Of a DNA stretch of 64,000 nucleotides, positions 32,430 through 43,816 are shown in pieces (positions within the stretch are counted from its first letter, which is position 1; every line of letters starts with the position of its first letter). Both the position numbers and the translations under genes were made by a program. Source of the stretch: Datnioides undecimradiatus (Eukaryota; Chordata; Actinopteri; Lobotiformes; Datnioididae); contig WARS01000012.1 of assembly GCA_008933995.1 (NCBI GenBank), forward strand, positions 6,809,501 through 6,873,500, in the 5' to 3' direction. Below the pieces are notes generated by a model, which saw nothing but the letters and a program-made list of their open reading frames with translations, was not told where the DNA came from and did no database searches.

Positions 32430-35400
32430 ACCGCAGCGAGAACAGGAAAGAGAGGACGCAGGCACAGAGGAGGGGAAGGGGAGGATGGAGACGTGGTGGT
32501 GAGGCGATGGGGGTGGGGAGGGAGCGGGGTAGGGTTGTGGAAGCGGCCTAAGATGAGGGGATGTGTGAACAATGCTAATGCTAATGGTAGCAGCAACGGC
32601 AAAGCAGCCAAGTGTTGGTGAATTGCCCTCTCGTCGCATCACACTGAGCGCAGACTCACATGTCACATCCACATTTGCATAGTTGCCAGTGGGAATCTAT
32701 TTGCTCTGTATGTTGCTATGGTCATTGATATCTTCCACAAAATGATACACGAGCCATGTCTCCACTCAGCCATTTGACTTTTTTTTTCTTTTTTTCTTTT
32801 CTCTGTGACATTGGACCGGCTCTGCAGAGCTTGCCTCCAATTTCAGTCATTTCTTGAGCATCATTTAGGAAAAAGAACCAGATCAGACTCCCACCTGGTG
32901 TACCTCTATAAAGTGGGCAGTGTGGAGTTGAACTGCTGTGGGCTTTGGATGGATTGAATCATTGGAAAATAAGCAGATTTCCCAATGATTCAATCAGTGC
33001 AAACCAATGCAGGTCAAATGACCCACTAGTCAAGAAGATGCATCTATGTGGAATACACAGAAACCATGGGAAGACCAAAGCTATTTCATATCGATGTCAT
33101 CATCCCATTCAATCAGGACAGAAAGCAATCTCATTATCTCTGCATATATATCGTAAGGCAGTAGAACAAAGCAGCGTTGCATCAATTTCCCAACATGTAA
33201 AAATTTGTAGTGAGCAGCAAAGCTCATGAGGCCTGCAGAGGACACAAGCGCCCACATCCTCCTTTTCCCTCAGTGCATGTATTTGTTTGGTTGACACAGT
33301 ACAAAACTCAATAGATACATATCGGCCAAGAGTGAAATGAGTATTCCTTCATACATGCCACATACATGTATAAATGCTTAAGCTGTTTGGTGTAGTCTGT
33401 TGCATGTCAACTGTCTTGCTGTCCCCACAATCAATAACTCATCTCTTGATGTCAATATTGTTATCCCCCATGGGAAAAATGTCCTTCTTTAGGACAAAAG
33501 GAGAATAAGCAAGATTGGAGGAAGATCTTAGCAAAAGAAAAGATTAGAATGCTCTATCTTTATGTGTCGTGTGTTATCCATGCAAGGAATCTCCATGACA
33601 TTCCTTTTTGTGGTCAATGGACAGTGAAATACACCACACGCTGATCTCTGTCTGGGTAGAGAAAGCCAAAACAATGTTTACACACAGAGTGACACTGCAG
33701 ATTTCTTCAAAAATTTCAGACAAAATTTGTACTGTGAAGCTATTTCACCACCCTTTAAAGGAACATATGATTAAGGGTGATAAAAATGACAGGAAATCAA
33801 AATGGATTTCCTCCAAATTCTTATTCTTAATGAAACAATAGGTCAATATCACATAGCAACTAGCAGCTAGTTAGCTTAGCATCAAACCAGAAACAGAGAG
33901 AAATATCAAGTCTATTTATGAACTTAATGAAATATACCCCTAATTGTCATGGTATATATAATTTTTTTTTCATCCATACAAAAGTCAAAAGTCACATTAT
34001 ATTCGTGCCAGTTGAATAAATGACGTTATCAATTTTCTCAACTAACCCTTGGTTTAATAAAAAAGGAAAATTCTACATTTCCCAGAATGAGAAACTATTC
34101 CTGTAACAATTAGTGCTAGAACTGAATATGTGATTATTACTGCAGCATCAACAGGCTAAGTACAAGTCGCTACATAATTCAGGGTGCCATAAAAAGCACA
34201 ACATGTCACATTAACTAAGCAAAGTAAAAACATTACCCCTATCTGCAGTTATGGTAAATCAATACTCAAGTAAGTGTAATAATCTAATAACAACATGAGC
34301 GCAGTGCCTGGAACGTGTGTTTGTGTGAGGGGGTGTGCATGCACTGGGGAACAATTTGCTATGTACCTTCCTCCAGTAATTACATGGGAAGTGTTTATAA
34401 TGTATGCTGAAAAAAAATATTCATAGAAGAAGTAATTCCATTAAATCACATCTTCCTGGTGAGGTATTTCTGGACAAAGCCCTTTCTTTTTGTTGTTTCT
34501 GCTAACATGTAATATGATTAAAGGTAGCCAATTTTTAATTTATTTATTTTTTTTAGAGTCTGCAAAATAATCAGATAATTTCAACCAAAATTTGCAACAT
34601 CTTTGACATTTTTGCACTAATTTAAGTAATAAGTAATTTCCTTTGTCCTGTTAACATGTATATAATATATAAATGAATAAACAAAACTGTTTGCTCTTAG
34701 GCATGAGAAAAAAGGCCTGACATAATTCATATACAATACAAGCCTATACACACATATACAACAGCAACTCTATTCCACGCCCACTTCACCAGCGTTTAGT
34801 GGGAAGAGAAACAAACACCTTTTTTTTTTCCGGGTGACATGCCTTGTTGGTCAGGTTGAGTGTTTTATCCCCAGAAGAGGTGAAGAACTGTCTGGTGTTA
34901 CAAGGGCTCCTGAGTGCTTGCAAAATACACAAGATGCATGCCTACCAATATAGCTTCCCTACAGTATGCTTGGGTATTCACTCTCTCCACTCTCTCTGGA
35001 TTATTAATTATTAGATCTTTGGGTGTGGAAAGAAACAATATTCCCAAGTCAAAGGATGTGCCGCATGCCTCCTAATGATACTGGAAGAATAGAGGGAATC
35101 TAAATATAGACCGAAACAAAAGCAAAGTATGCTCAGTACAGTACAGTATGAAAAAGCCCTCTGAGAACAGCAGTAGTAAGCTCATAATTCACGAACATAG
35201 TTTCATGTAATAACAGTCAAAAACTGAATCTTTAAACAAAGCGCAGACTTTAAATCAAAAGGCTTCGGGTTTCTTTTTACCGATCGTGCACAAAATAAGT
35301 CCAACTGGGTCACTGTGATCTGTTCCTCATACTTTTCCATCATACTTTGCATTCTTGGGCCAAGCTAAGCCTGCTAATAGTTTGGTATAGTCCATTCTTA

Positions 35401-38400
35401 TACAAACAAAGCTCAAATAGGCCACTGAATCTATACTTGGGGTTTTGTTTTTTTTTGCTATGACTGTAGCCCGCACAGCCGTATCGAACACGTTACGTTC
35501 GTGTTAAACACGTGTTGTTCGCTGCAGCCTTTAAAGTGTGAAGATATTAAAGGCTTTTGCGTTTTCATGGCTCCCCAATCAGCAGAGATGCAGCCCACAG
35601 ACTCTGACACCTCTGCTTCACAGTAGAGTTTATGTTGTGTCAGGTTCCCCACAGACTCTGCAGTCTGTCTGTGGGCCAGGGGAGCTGGGGAATCCCTGGA
35701 GAAACACACAGCTGGGAGGTTATTGAATTTGAAGGAAAAAGACAGCATAGGGAAAAGGAGAGGATAGTGCAGGCACAGTGGATTTCTAGAAAATGACTGC
35801 ACCATCAGCGTGCAAAGGGAGATGTTGATGTAGCTACTGTACAGGGAGGATGTTGCATTTTTCCAAACAGAAATCAGGTTTACCTCTTTGCTATTTTAAT
35901 GCACATTGTAATTTTTGAATTATAAGGGGGCATTTCTGTTGATATACACACCTCCTGTGGATATGTTTGCTTTAAGCTGCAGGGGTTGAAATTGGCATTT
36001 TGAAATTTTCCACCTTTTCTAATTCAAAATTGAACCCACTCTGTCACATTATATTCGTGCCAGGATCACAGAATGCGCTAAAAATATTTGCATTTAAGCA
36101 TTTCTCTTTCATCTTTAGTGCATATTAATGTATTCTTTTCTGCTGCGTGCTCACTTCACAGAGACACACACACACACCCACTTCATATGAGCGTTACCCT
36201 TTTCAAACATAGCAAGAAAAAGTCTTCTCATGCATTCATTATATGTTTGCTCACTACCAACACAAGCTGAGAAACAGCAAAAAGCACACAGATATTAATA
36301 ATCTCCTTGAAAATTAGTCACCTCGAGGTGCTACAGAACATTTGGTTTGATATTTTTCCTCTGCTTTGGGTTACAGGCTTCAGAAAATACTACGATGTAA
36401 CCACATTATACTGTAGCTGTCTTTTCTATTTCTATTTCAGTGTACGGGCCTTTAACATTATGTCCAAGAACTCTCATGGGGACTGAGATCTCTGGAGACC
36501 AGAGTACAAGCCAAGTACAATTACATTCAAGAAAATTACTTTGCATAGTGCCCCTTAAGACATTTCCAGTACAATCTCTCTGCCCAAACATTTTATCTAA
36601 ACATATAATTCAAATTCACTGTCATGGTTCACGGCTGATGCATTTGTTATTACATGAATCCCTTGAGGTTGTTGTTTCGTAACGTGGGTTGGACTTGTAC
36701 TGCGCAGTGGACATCTGTGATGGAGTCTATACAGTTTCACCTCACCTCGGGGTTCAAAATAAGTTTAAAAATACCAAACATGCAGATGAGCTGAAAAACA
36801 GAATACAATAACACAGTAAAGCAAAAGAATCAAGCTCAGTTTTGTGAAGCTTTTCAAGATAAGAACTAGTTATAATGATGTATTGATGAAGCCCCAGTGT
36901 CGTAGCATAAAAATTAGTAAATTCATTTAATTTGGAGCTGTAAGCAGCAAAACCCTAGTCCAATGAAATGCTTTTACACCTGCCTTTGAATGCAGAATGT
37001 CTAATTATTCACTCAAAGGAACTGATTTCTTAGTTTGCATTCCTTTCTTCTTTTCATTTAACTTTTTTTCAGATTTGTAAATTGCAAATCATTTTTAAAA
37101 ATGCAGTGTGGGTTAATATACAATTACACTAATGTAACACGATGGGCCATTTGATTTATTAGGGCGGTCACCATGCTGTAGTGATTACAGGGCGTAATAG
37201 GATTGTGTTGAATTTGTTAGATTAATATGACTGTACTTTTACTGCCGCCCCTCTTAATCAATTAGTCAACTAATTTCTTATTAGGATTTCAATCAGCAAA
37301 GACTGATAGATCAGTAAAATGTATTCCTAGAAAATGAGAAGCCCACCTCCTGCATTATAATAATTTACATTTTTTTTACATACATACATTTTTTTTAATA
37401 AAGTCAATAAATGTGTATTTTCATGAATACCGATATTTAAATTTCATTAAATTTGTTTTATGTATTTACAACAACTACAGCCTGTCTGTTTTTAGCGGCC
37501 AGTTTGTAAAATTCTCTATAGATGCATTTGCTGTAAAACCATAACATTTGCATCATGTAAGAAGCTACCATTACAACATTATTGTGCAAATAGAGGGAGT
37601 ACAAGCAGCCATTGTGTTCAATAATAATGTTATTTTAAATGGGTGTTTCCTGTCTCCTGATTAAAGTGTAAAACAAACAAAAAAAGTAAGAAAATACAGT
37701 GTAAACACAATTATTGGTCAGAGTTTTTTTCATTTGTTTTATAAAATTTCACGCAATAACTTATTTGAAACATCATCATGTTAAACTTGTTAAACTCATT
37801 TCTCATTTAGTTAGTTGTGGTGCTCTGCAGGATGAAAACACAACAAAGAATGAAAGTAGTATGTGTTTCTAATAGCAGAAGAACTCCTTACAGCGGGCGT
37901 AAAATTGTTGTCACAGAAGTAGCAAACAGTGAAATAATATACCTCTCAGTCATTGTATGACAGTCATTGAAGTGCAAAGTACAGCACATGTTGATCTTGC
38001 TATAACTGAAGAAATACACCCTTCTGCCACACTGTGTACCTGGATGGATGTGTGGAAAAAAATACATTTAATGACAATACATAAGACCCGAATTGATAAT
38101 ATCACATACCAAAATACAACCAACAACTGGAAAATAAAAAAAGAAAAGAAAAAACAAAACAAAACACAAAATGACAATTTTTTTCAATCATTATTTTGTA
38201 TTAAAGAGATCTACATTTTTCTAGAGCTTAACACTGTTCTATCTCTTTCTTTAAAAAACCTTTCAAAACAGACCCAGGATACTTTAATATCATTTTATCA
38301 AACAGAATGTCTTACCTTTAAAGGACCAAAAGGTCAGTCCATTTTCTTGTCTTGCAATTTGGTGTCTCAGATATGATAATCCATTTCATTAAGGAGTTTC

Positions 38401-41400
38401 GCTTCCAACAAACCAGAAAGAAATGTCATCTGGGCTGAAGTATCCATTGTAAGCAACGGATGGCGCAAAGGATATACATATGCCAGTACTCCATCTGTAG
38501 CCAATCTGCATCGAATCACCACTATATAATACAGTGAGGTACAGTTGCCCAATATGCACATATTCAGATTCCAGTCTCAAGCTTGTGATCTACATTAAAA
38601 GGGGTCACATATTTGTTAACATTACCACTGTGGAATGAGCCTCCTTTTAAATTTCATCGATTTCTATATGTACAATGGCAGCAGCTATACTACGATGCAA
38701 CAGAGCTCTTCTGCATTTCTCCCAAATGTTAATAATAATGGTGATAACTGTGCATGTTGCATGTAACGGGTGTCCAGAGGTATGAAAGGAACATTTCTGT
38801 GCTGATTAGATGAGTCACCATCACAATAAAACACTGCTACAGTAGTGTTAAAGTAAGAAGATTTGTTCCACAGTTAACATGCAGGAACGTACCCTCACAC
38901 GCAGCACACAATGAGGTATCTAGTATGCTCTTTGAAATCTCATGGCAGAGCCACCAAATGTAGCACATCAAGGGATCGGCCATATGTTGTCTCTTTAGCC
39001 TTCATTTATATTCTATTTGTGTCTCTGTGGGGCTACAATTGAACCCTATCCACTAGATCTATCTGTGGGGTCGCAGCACATTTACATTTACTATGGTTTT
39101 TAAGTAAGTTTCATGGCCAGAAACATCAACACCAAGTTCAGAAAATACATGGCTGCGATTTAGACAACCTGAGTTATTTGACCAGTTTGCATTGTAGGTG
39201 TAACCAGACAAGTTTAAAAAGATAACTTAGATGTTTAGAATTAAAGATGAACGTGGTGTGCATTGATGAAGAAGATGTTCCTTTCATGGATTAACCTCTG
39301 TGACAGTACAATCTGGGTGGGTTTTGTATGATATCATTGCTCATATTATCATCACCATTATTACTATTTTTCAGTGGTCCTTTTCTTCCAACAATGTGTG
39401 TTCTTGTTGCTGATAAGAAGAACCATATGTGTGTGTGCGTGTGTGCGTTTGTGTGCATGTGTGCAACAAAAAAACAGTAAATCACATACAGAGCTGCAGT
39501 CAAACCTTGTTGATATGATTTCTTGATAATACTTTCTCAGGTACATTATTTATCCGACTCAACTGGTCTCATGTCCAGTTTGTGCTCAATTGCAACAAAC
39601 ATTTTAGTTTTCCCACTCGATAAATATAGCCTGTTCTCCCAATAAGGTAATTTATTCAGGATATTTCATTTCTCGATCCTTCTTCCCATTTCAAACCATT
39701 TCCAAACTAGTGTGAAATAATCACCACAGGAGAAGCAAACTGAGGGCAAATTTCAGACCAAAGTCTTTAAGAATAAGATCATTGCGTTCTGTTAAAAAAC
39801 ACTCATTTTGCAAAACCAGTTGTGTCTGTGGAGCATCTATAGGAGAGTGACTAAAAGCCTGTCTGAACATGTTAATAGAGCAGATGGCACCTATCATTTA
39901 CAGGATGACTAATGGCTAAACCACAAACCATACATTCAATCCAGGTTTAGCTCAGAGGCCTGCATAATGTCTCACTCTTTACTTCTGTGGTTGCCATATT
40001 GACCAGCCACAACCCAATATATGATTGATTTATTTCACACGTAATGATACATGGCTAGACAACTGTACACATTATATCAAACTAACAAAAATAAAGAAAT
40101 ACATAGTTGAAACGCAAGAAGCGTAAATGGCATTTAACATATGAAAGTTACACTGTAAAAATGTGGATCTTACAATTGTCATACAACCAGACATTATTAT
40201 TATTAATATACTGTACATTTCCATTCATTCCAATCATCCTAAGATGGATGTTTAATCCCTTCTTGAATGCTGTTGCAGTAAGATGTCTAATCAACCTTAT
40301 GACAGCATTTTATGGCATGATTATGGTTACCATGAGCAAGGATGTCATATCAAATTCCTGTCTAAAAGCAAATATCTGGCTACTGATCTGATTCAAATAA
40401 CACATTGTCAACACTTTGTTTTATCCATACAGGCCTTTGCATTGGATTACCTCTCTGTGTTTGTGGAACATCATTTTACCATTATTTGATGCTGGCATTT
40501 AAGTATCAGAATTGTCAATTCAAATACCAAGTAGCTGGCTTTTACAAAATACATAATACACTCTCAGAACACAAAAGTTTGTAATGATTATTACTGAAGC
40601 AACAGAAAAAGTTTGTCAAACAGAGATCTGCATTTACTGTTCTACAACCTAAATGGACTTTATGTCACAAAGCCAATTCAAAGATTCACAATGAGTGTTG
40701 CAATTGAGCCCTTATGTTTCTGAGAAGTAGCCAAACTTAAAACATGTATCATAACCAACCTCCACTATCACCGCCCCTGATTATTCACAAAGAAACAAAC
40801 TATACCAGCTTATACATCCACCCCAAAATATCTCTGCATCGGAGTCTGCAATGATACATATTTAAATGAAAATATATTTATATAATTTGTGGATTTTTCA
40901 CAGTAGTTTGTACTGCACTGTACCTTTTTGTCCATCTATTTATGCCTACATAATTGTCACCTTGAGGGAGTCTATTGAGTCACTCGAGAGAGAGTGTGGC
41001 TTGTGTTTTGTGTGGAAGAAAAATGTCTCTTGGATTTTGTTCTGCAATATCTCCGATCCTTAGTGTGGTGAGTGCTATGCATGTCTTTTCATCTCTGCTG
41101 GCCAACAACGATTTGGGGACTGATTACTCTGAAAGGCTAGTTTTTCCCTATGAGAACACAGCTTGTAGAAACTGCAAAAAACATTTGCTTTGGCACAGAT
41201 TTACATTGTAGCAATGTCCATTCCTTGATCTCCATGGCCATGATCGTTACTACAAACACAAGTGGCCCATTGTGGTAATCCTTGGCTCAGTACACTGTCA
41301 CGGATAAGTCTATGTGTTTGTGTATTGCCGTGTCAGTCTATCCTCTCTCCTGGTGTAATGTCAATGCACTCTAGTGTCTAATCATTCCGCACATAAACCC

Positions 41401-41464
41401 AACATCAATCCCCTCTCTGTCTCCGACTCTTGCTCACTCTCTCTCTTTACTCTTGCTTTTGTTT

Positions 41465-43802
41465 TTAGATCTGAGTCTCTTGGACATTTTCCTTCGAGCT
41501 CCCCTTGAAGAGAAGAGGCTCCATTTGGGGATTCTGGTTTTGGCCCATGAAACCCTTGATCGATCCATGTAAGCCCATGGTAGGCATGGGCAGAGACATC
41601 GGCAGCGGTGGGGACATTGAACTCGGGTTGGTGTTGGTGCCATTGCCTGATGAAGACAGCAAATTAGATGTAGAGATTGGGACAGAGGTACAGGAGATGG
41701 GGATATCCTGGCCTTGCTGGTTCTTGTTATTGAGCATCCCTCCTGGTCCCATCCCTTCAGTGCCAATACTTAGACCCATGACGTTGTTGTTGAAATGGTG
41801 TGTCTTGTAGTAATGGTTGAGGGTATCTGTACGGCCAATGTTGGGAAGATTGACTATTTCTGGATGATGTATCCGTAGGGTTCCTTCTCCACCACCTCCT
41901 GAGTTCATGGTTGAACCACCTGAGATGCCACTTCCAGCCCCGGCTCCAATCTCATCTTCTACATTGACAATTTCAATGGCTCTGGCAGGGCCATGGTGCT
42001 TGTGGAGCTGGTGCTGTTTCCGGAGCTTATAGAAGACTACCAACATTACAGCTGCCATGAAAGTAATGGCCACAAAGCAACCAATAATGATTTTAGTCGT
42101 TTTCATTACATCATCCAGGCCTGGAATGTTAGTAACATCCATTATGGACACGGTCACTGCATTTTCTGTAGCTCTGTTGGCTCCTGGAGACAGTGAGGAC
42201 AGGGAGGAGAGAGAAGGTGAGATAGTGATGCCAGGTCGTCCCTCTAACACCCCTCTCTGAACAGTAGGATTAGGAAAATCTATGAAGGTCTCGTTGATAT
42301 ACTGTCTTGCTGAGTTCTTCTCATCTCCTCTTACTGTCTCTACTGTTTCCACAGTGACAGTGGTGAAATAGCTGTAGCTGTTGCTGGGGTCTGAAGCAGA
42401 CACATTGAGCACGGCGGTCGCAGTGGTGTTTCCAGCGGAGTTGGTTACCATGCAAGTGTACTGCCCAGTGTCTTGCACAGTCACATTTGTGAAGTTCAGT
42501 GTTCCGTCATGAAGCACTGAGATCCTAACTCGGTATGATCCATGGGTCATCAGGGTGCCATTTGGAGTGAACCAATTCACAGAGGTCATTGAGGTTCCAG
42601 TACGACATTTCAGCTCAGCAGCCATGCCCTCAGTGACATTGAGGTCAGTGGGTGGCTCAACAATCACTGGGGCATAGCAGGTAAAGTGGCTCTGGTCTAA
42701 TTCCCCAATGTACTTTCCTTTTAGACCTGGGGGCGCATGACAGCGAGCGCAACATGTGGTATTGCTGGGAACTGTTTCTTTCAGCCACCAGCTGAGCCAA
42801 AGAACATCACAGTTACACACCCAAGGATTGTGGTTGAGATGAACTCTTTCCAACTGGTGCAAAGGGGTGAAGAGGTCATGGGGCAGAGAATGCAGAGAAT
42901 TGTGAGAGAGGTTGAGCTCCTCCAAGTTTTTAAGGTCATCAAAAGCATTGCGTTCAATAACTGACACTCTGGAGTGCATTAGCCACAGCTTGCGAAGTGA
43001 CACAAGGCCCTGGAAAGATCCAGGTCTGACTATCCCCAGCTGGTTCCCTGACAGCTCCAACTCCTCTAGTCGCACTAGTGGGGTGAGGTTGGGGATGTCC
43101 TTCAAGCCACACATACCAAGATTCAAGAAACGTAAGTTGACGAGGCCTTCAAAGGCAGCCTCTGAGATGAAATCCAGCTTCCTGAGTTCCCCTAGATCAA
43201 GACGGCGTAAAGAGGGAACGCGGTGAAAGGCAAATGCCGGCAGTGTCTCGATGGGGTTGTTTCGTAGCCATAATTCCCTTAGCTTGCTGAGGTACTCAAA
43301 GGCTTGTGACGGCACCACTGTGAGACGGTTGTCAAAAAGCTCGAGTGTATTGAGGTTGGGAAGGCCATTGAAAGCTCCCACCTCAATTTGCCGGATGTGA
43401 TTCTTGGAGAGCTGGAGGATTTCCAAATGTCGCAGGTGCTTAAATGTGTCAGACTTGATCACCTGGTGTGGGAACAAAAACACAGAAGCATGTTGTAGCA
43501 AAATCAATGCTGTCCATATACATGAATGCTGGTCTGTTTGAAGATGAAGCCATATTTACCTGGATTGTGTTCTCTTGTAGATTGAGGTATCTTGTGTTCT
43601 CTGAAATACTGTCTGGGACTTGATCTAAACTCTTCCTTGTACAGATGACACGGCTCGCCTGATTGGAGCAGGTACAGAGGGTGGGGCAAGGGGGTGCTGC
43701 CTCTGTCAGCTGAGGTCCATGGTTGTGAAACCACAACAAAAGCTGGACCAACCAGAGGAGGGGGGAAGGGGTACAGGGGCTGGTCACCATGACAACACGC
43801 AT
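41465..43802 (-). CDS. lrrc4b: Leucine-rich repeat-containing protein 4B (netrin-G ligand 3)
   Basis: Postsynaptic adhesion molecule that binds LAR-family receptor phosphatases across the synapse. Two coding exons, 43560-43802 and 41465-43462, joined at phase 0 ([15 protein letters not shown]) across a 97-bp intron, give 746 residues (human 713). Order: signal peptide (about 1-36); LRRNT cysteines ([16 protein letters not shown]); LRRs from [10 protein letters not shown] to SLPHDLF; LRRCT ([20 protein letters not shown]); Ig domain ([20 protein letters not shown] to [13 protein letters not shown]); a variable stalk; TM about 538-559 ([20 protein letters not shown]); cytoplasmic tail ending [10 protein letters not shown], a class I PDZ ligand for PSD-95. 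ATG at 43802 was chosen because it gives the signal peptide; an in-frame ATG at 43790 is possible. Ectodomain and end match LRRC4B over LRRC4 and LRRC4C; the tail between TM and PDZ ligand is Ser/Gly/Asn-rich and divergent. Only lrrc4b is expected next to mybpc2. Confidence 0.96.
43783..43796. promoter_or_regulatory. X-box-like site inside the lrrc4b signal-peptide codons
   Basis: GTCACCATGACAAC (reverse GTTGTCATGGTGAC) fits the RFX half-site pattern and coincides with codons for VVMVT. It may be coincidence because the codons are constrained. Confidence 0.25.
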
Positions 43803-43816
43803 GGCAACTGAGTCAT
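43784..43816 (-). promoter_or_regulatory. lrrc4b: Short uORF overlapping the lrrc4b start
   Basis: An ATG at 43816-43814 opens a ten-codon frame ([10 protein letters not shown]) that stops at 43786-43784, across the lrrc4b ATG at 43802-43800 in another frame. Ribosomes that start here would bypass the main ATG or reinitiate downstream, which could reduce or tune lrrc4b translation. Confidence 0.5.

Larger units (their letters stand above)
31401..41464. other. Ten kilobases without a recognised gene, between acp4 and lrrc4b
   Basis: Apart from the X-box group, CT/GA-rich runs at 31.8 and 32.2-32.4 kb and a fragment near 33860-33905 (AGCTAGTTAGCTTAGCATC) of the repeat seen at 52 and 56 kb, I see only AT-rich unique-looking DNA. 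The part nearest 41464 probably holds the lrrc4b 3' UTR. Candidate minus-strand AATAAA signals near 39.65 and 40.03 kb are unproven. Confidence 0.55.

Noticed and set aside
35458-35805. 115-codon minus-strand open frame
   Set aside because: No domain, signal or splice support and no recognisable relative; treated as chance.
41505-43226. Plus-strand open frames opposite lrrc4b
   Set aside because: Antisense shadows of a strongly conserved coding exon.
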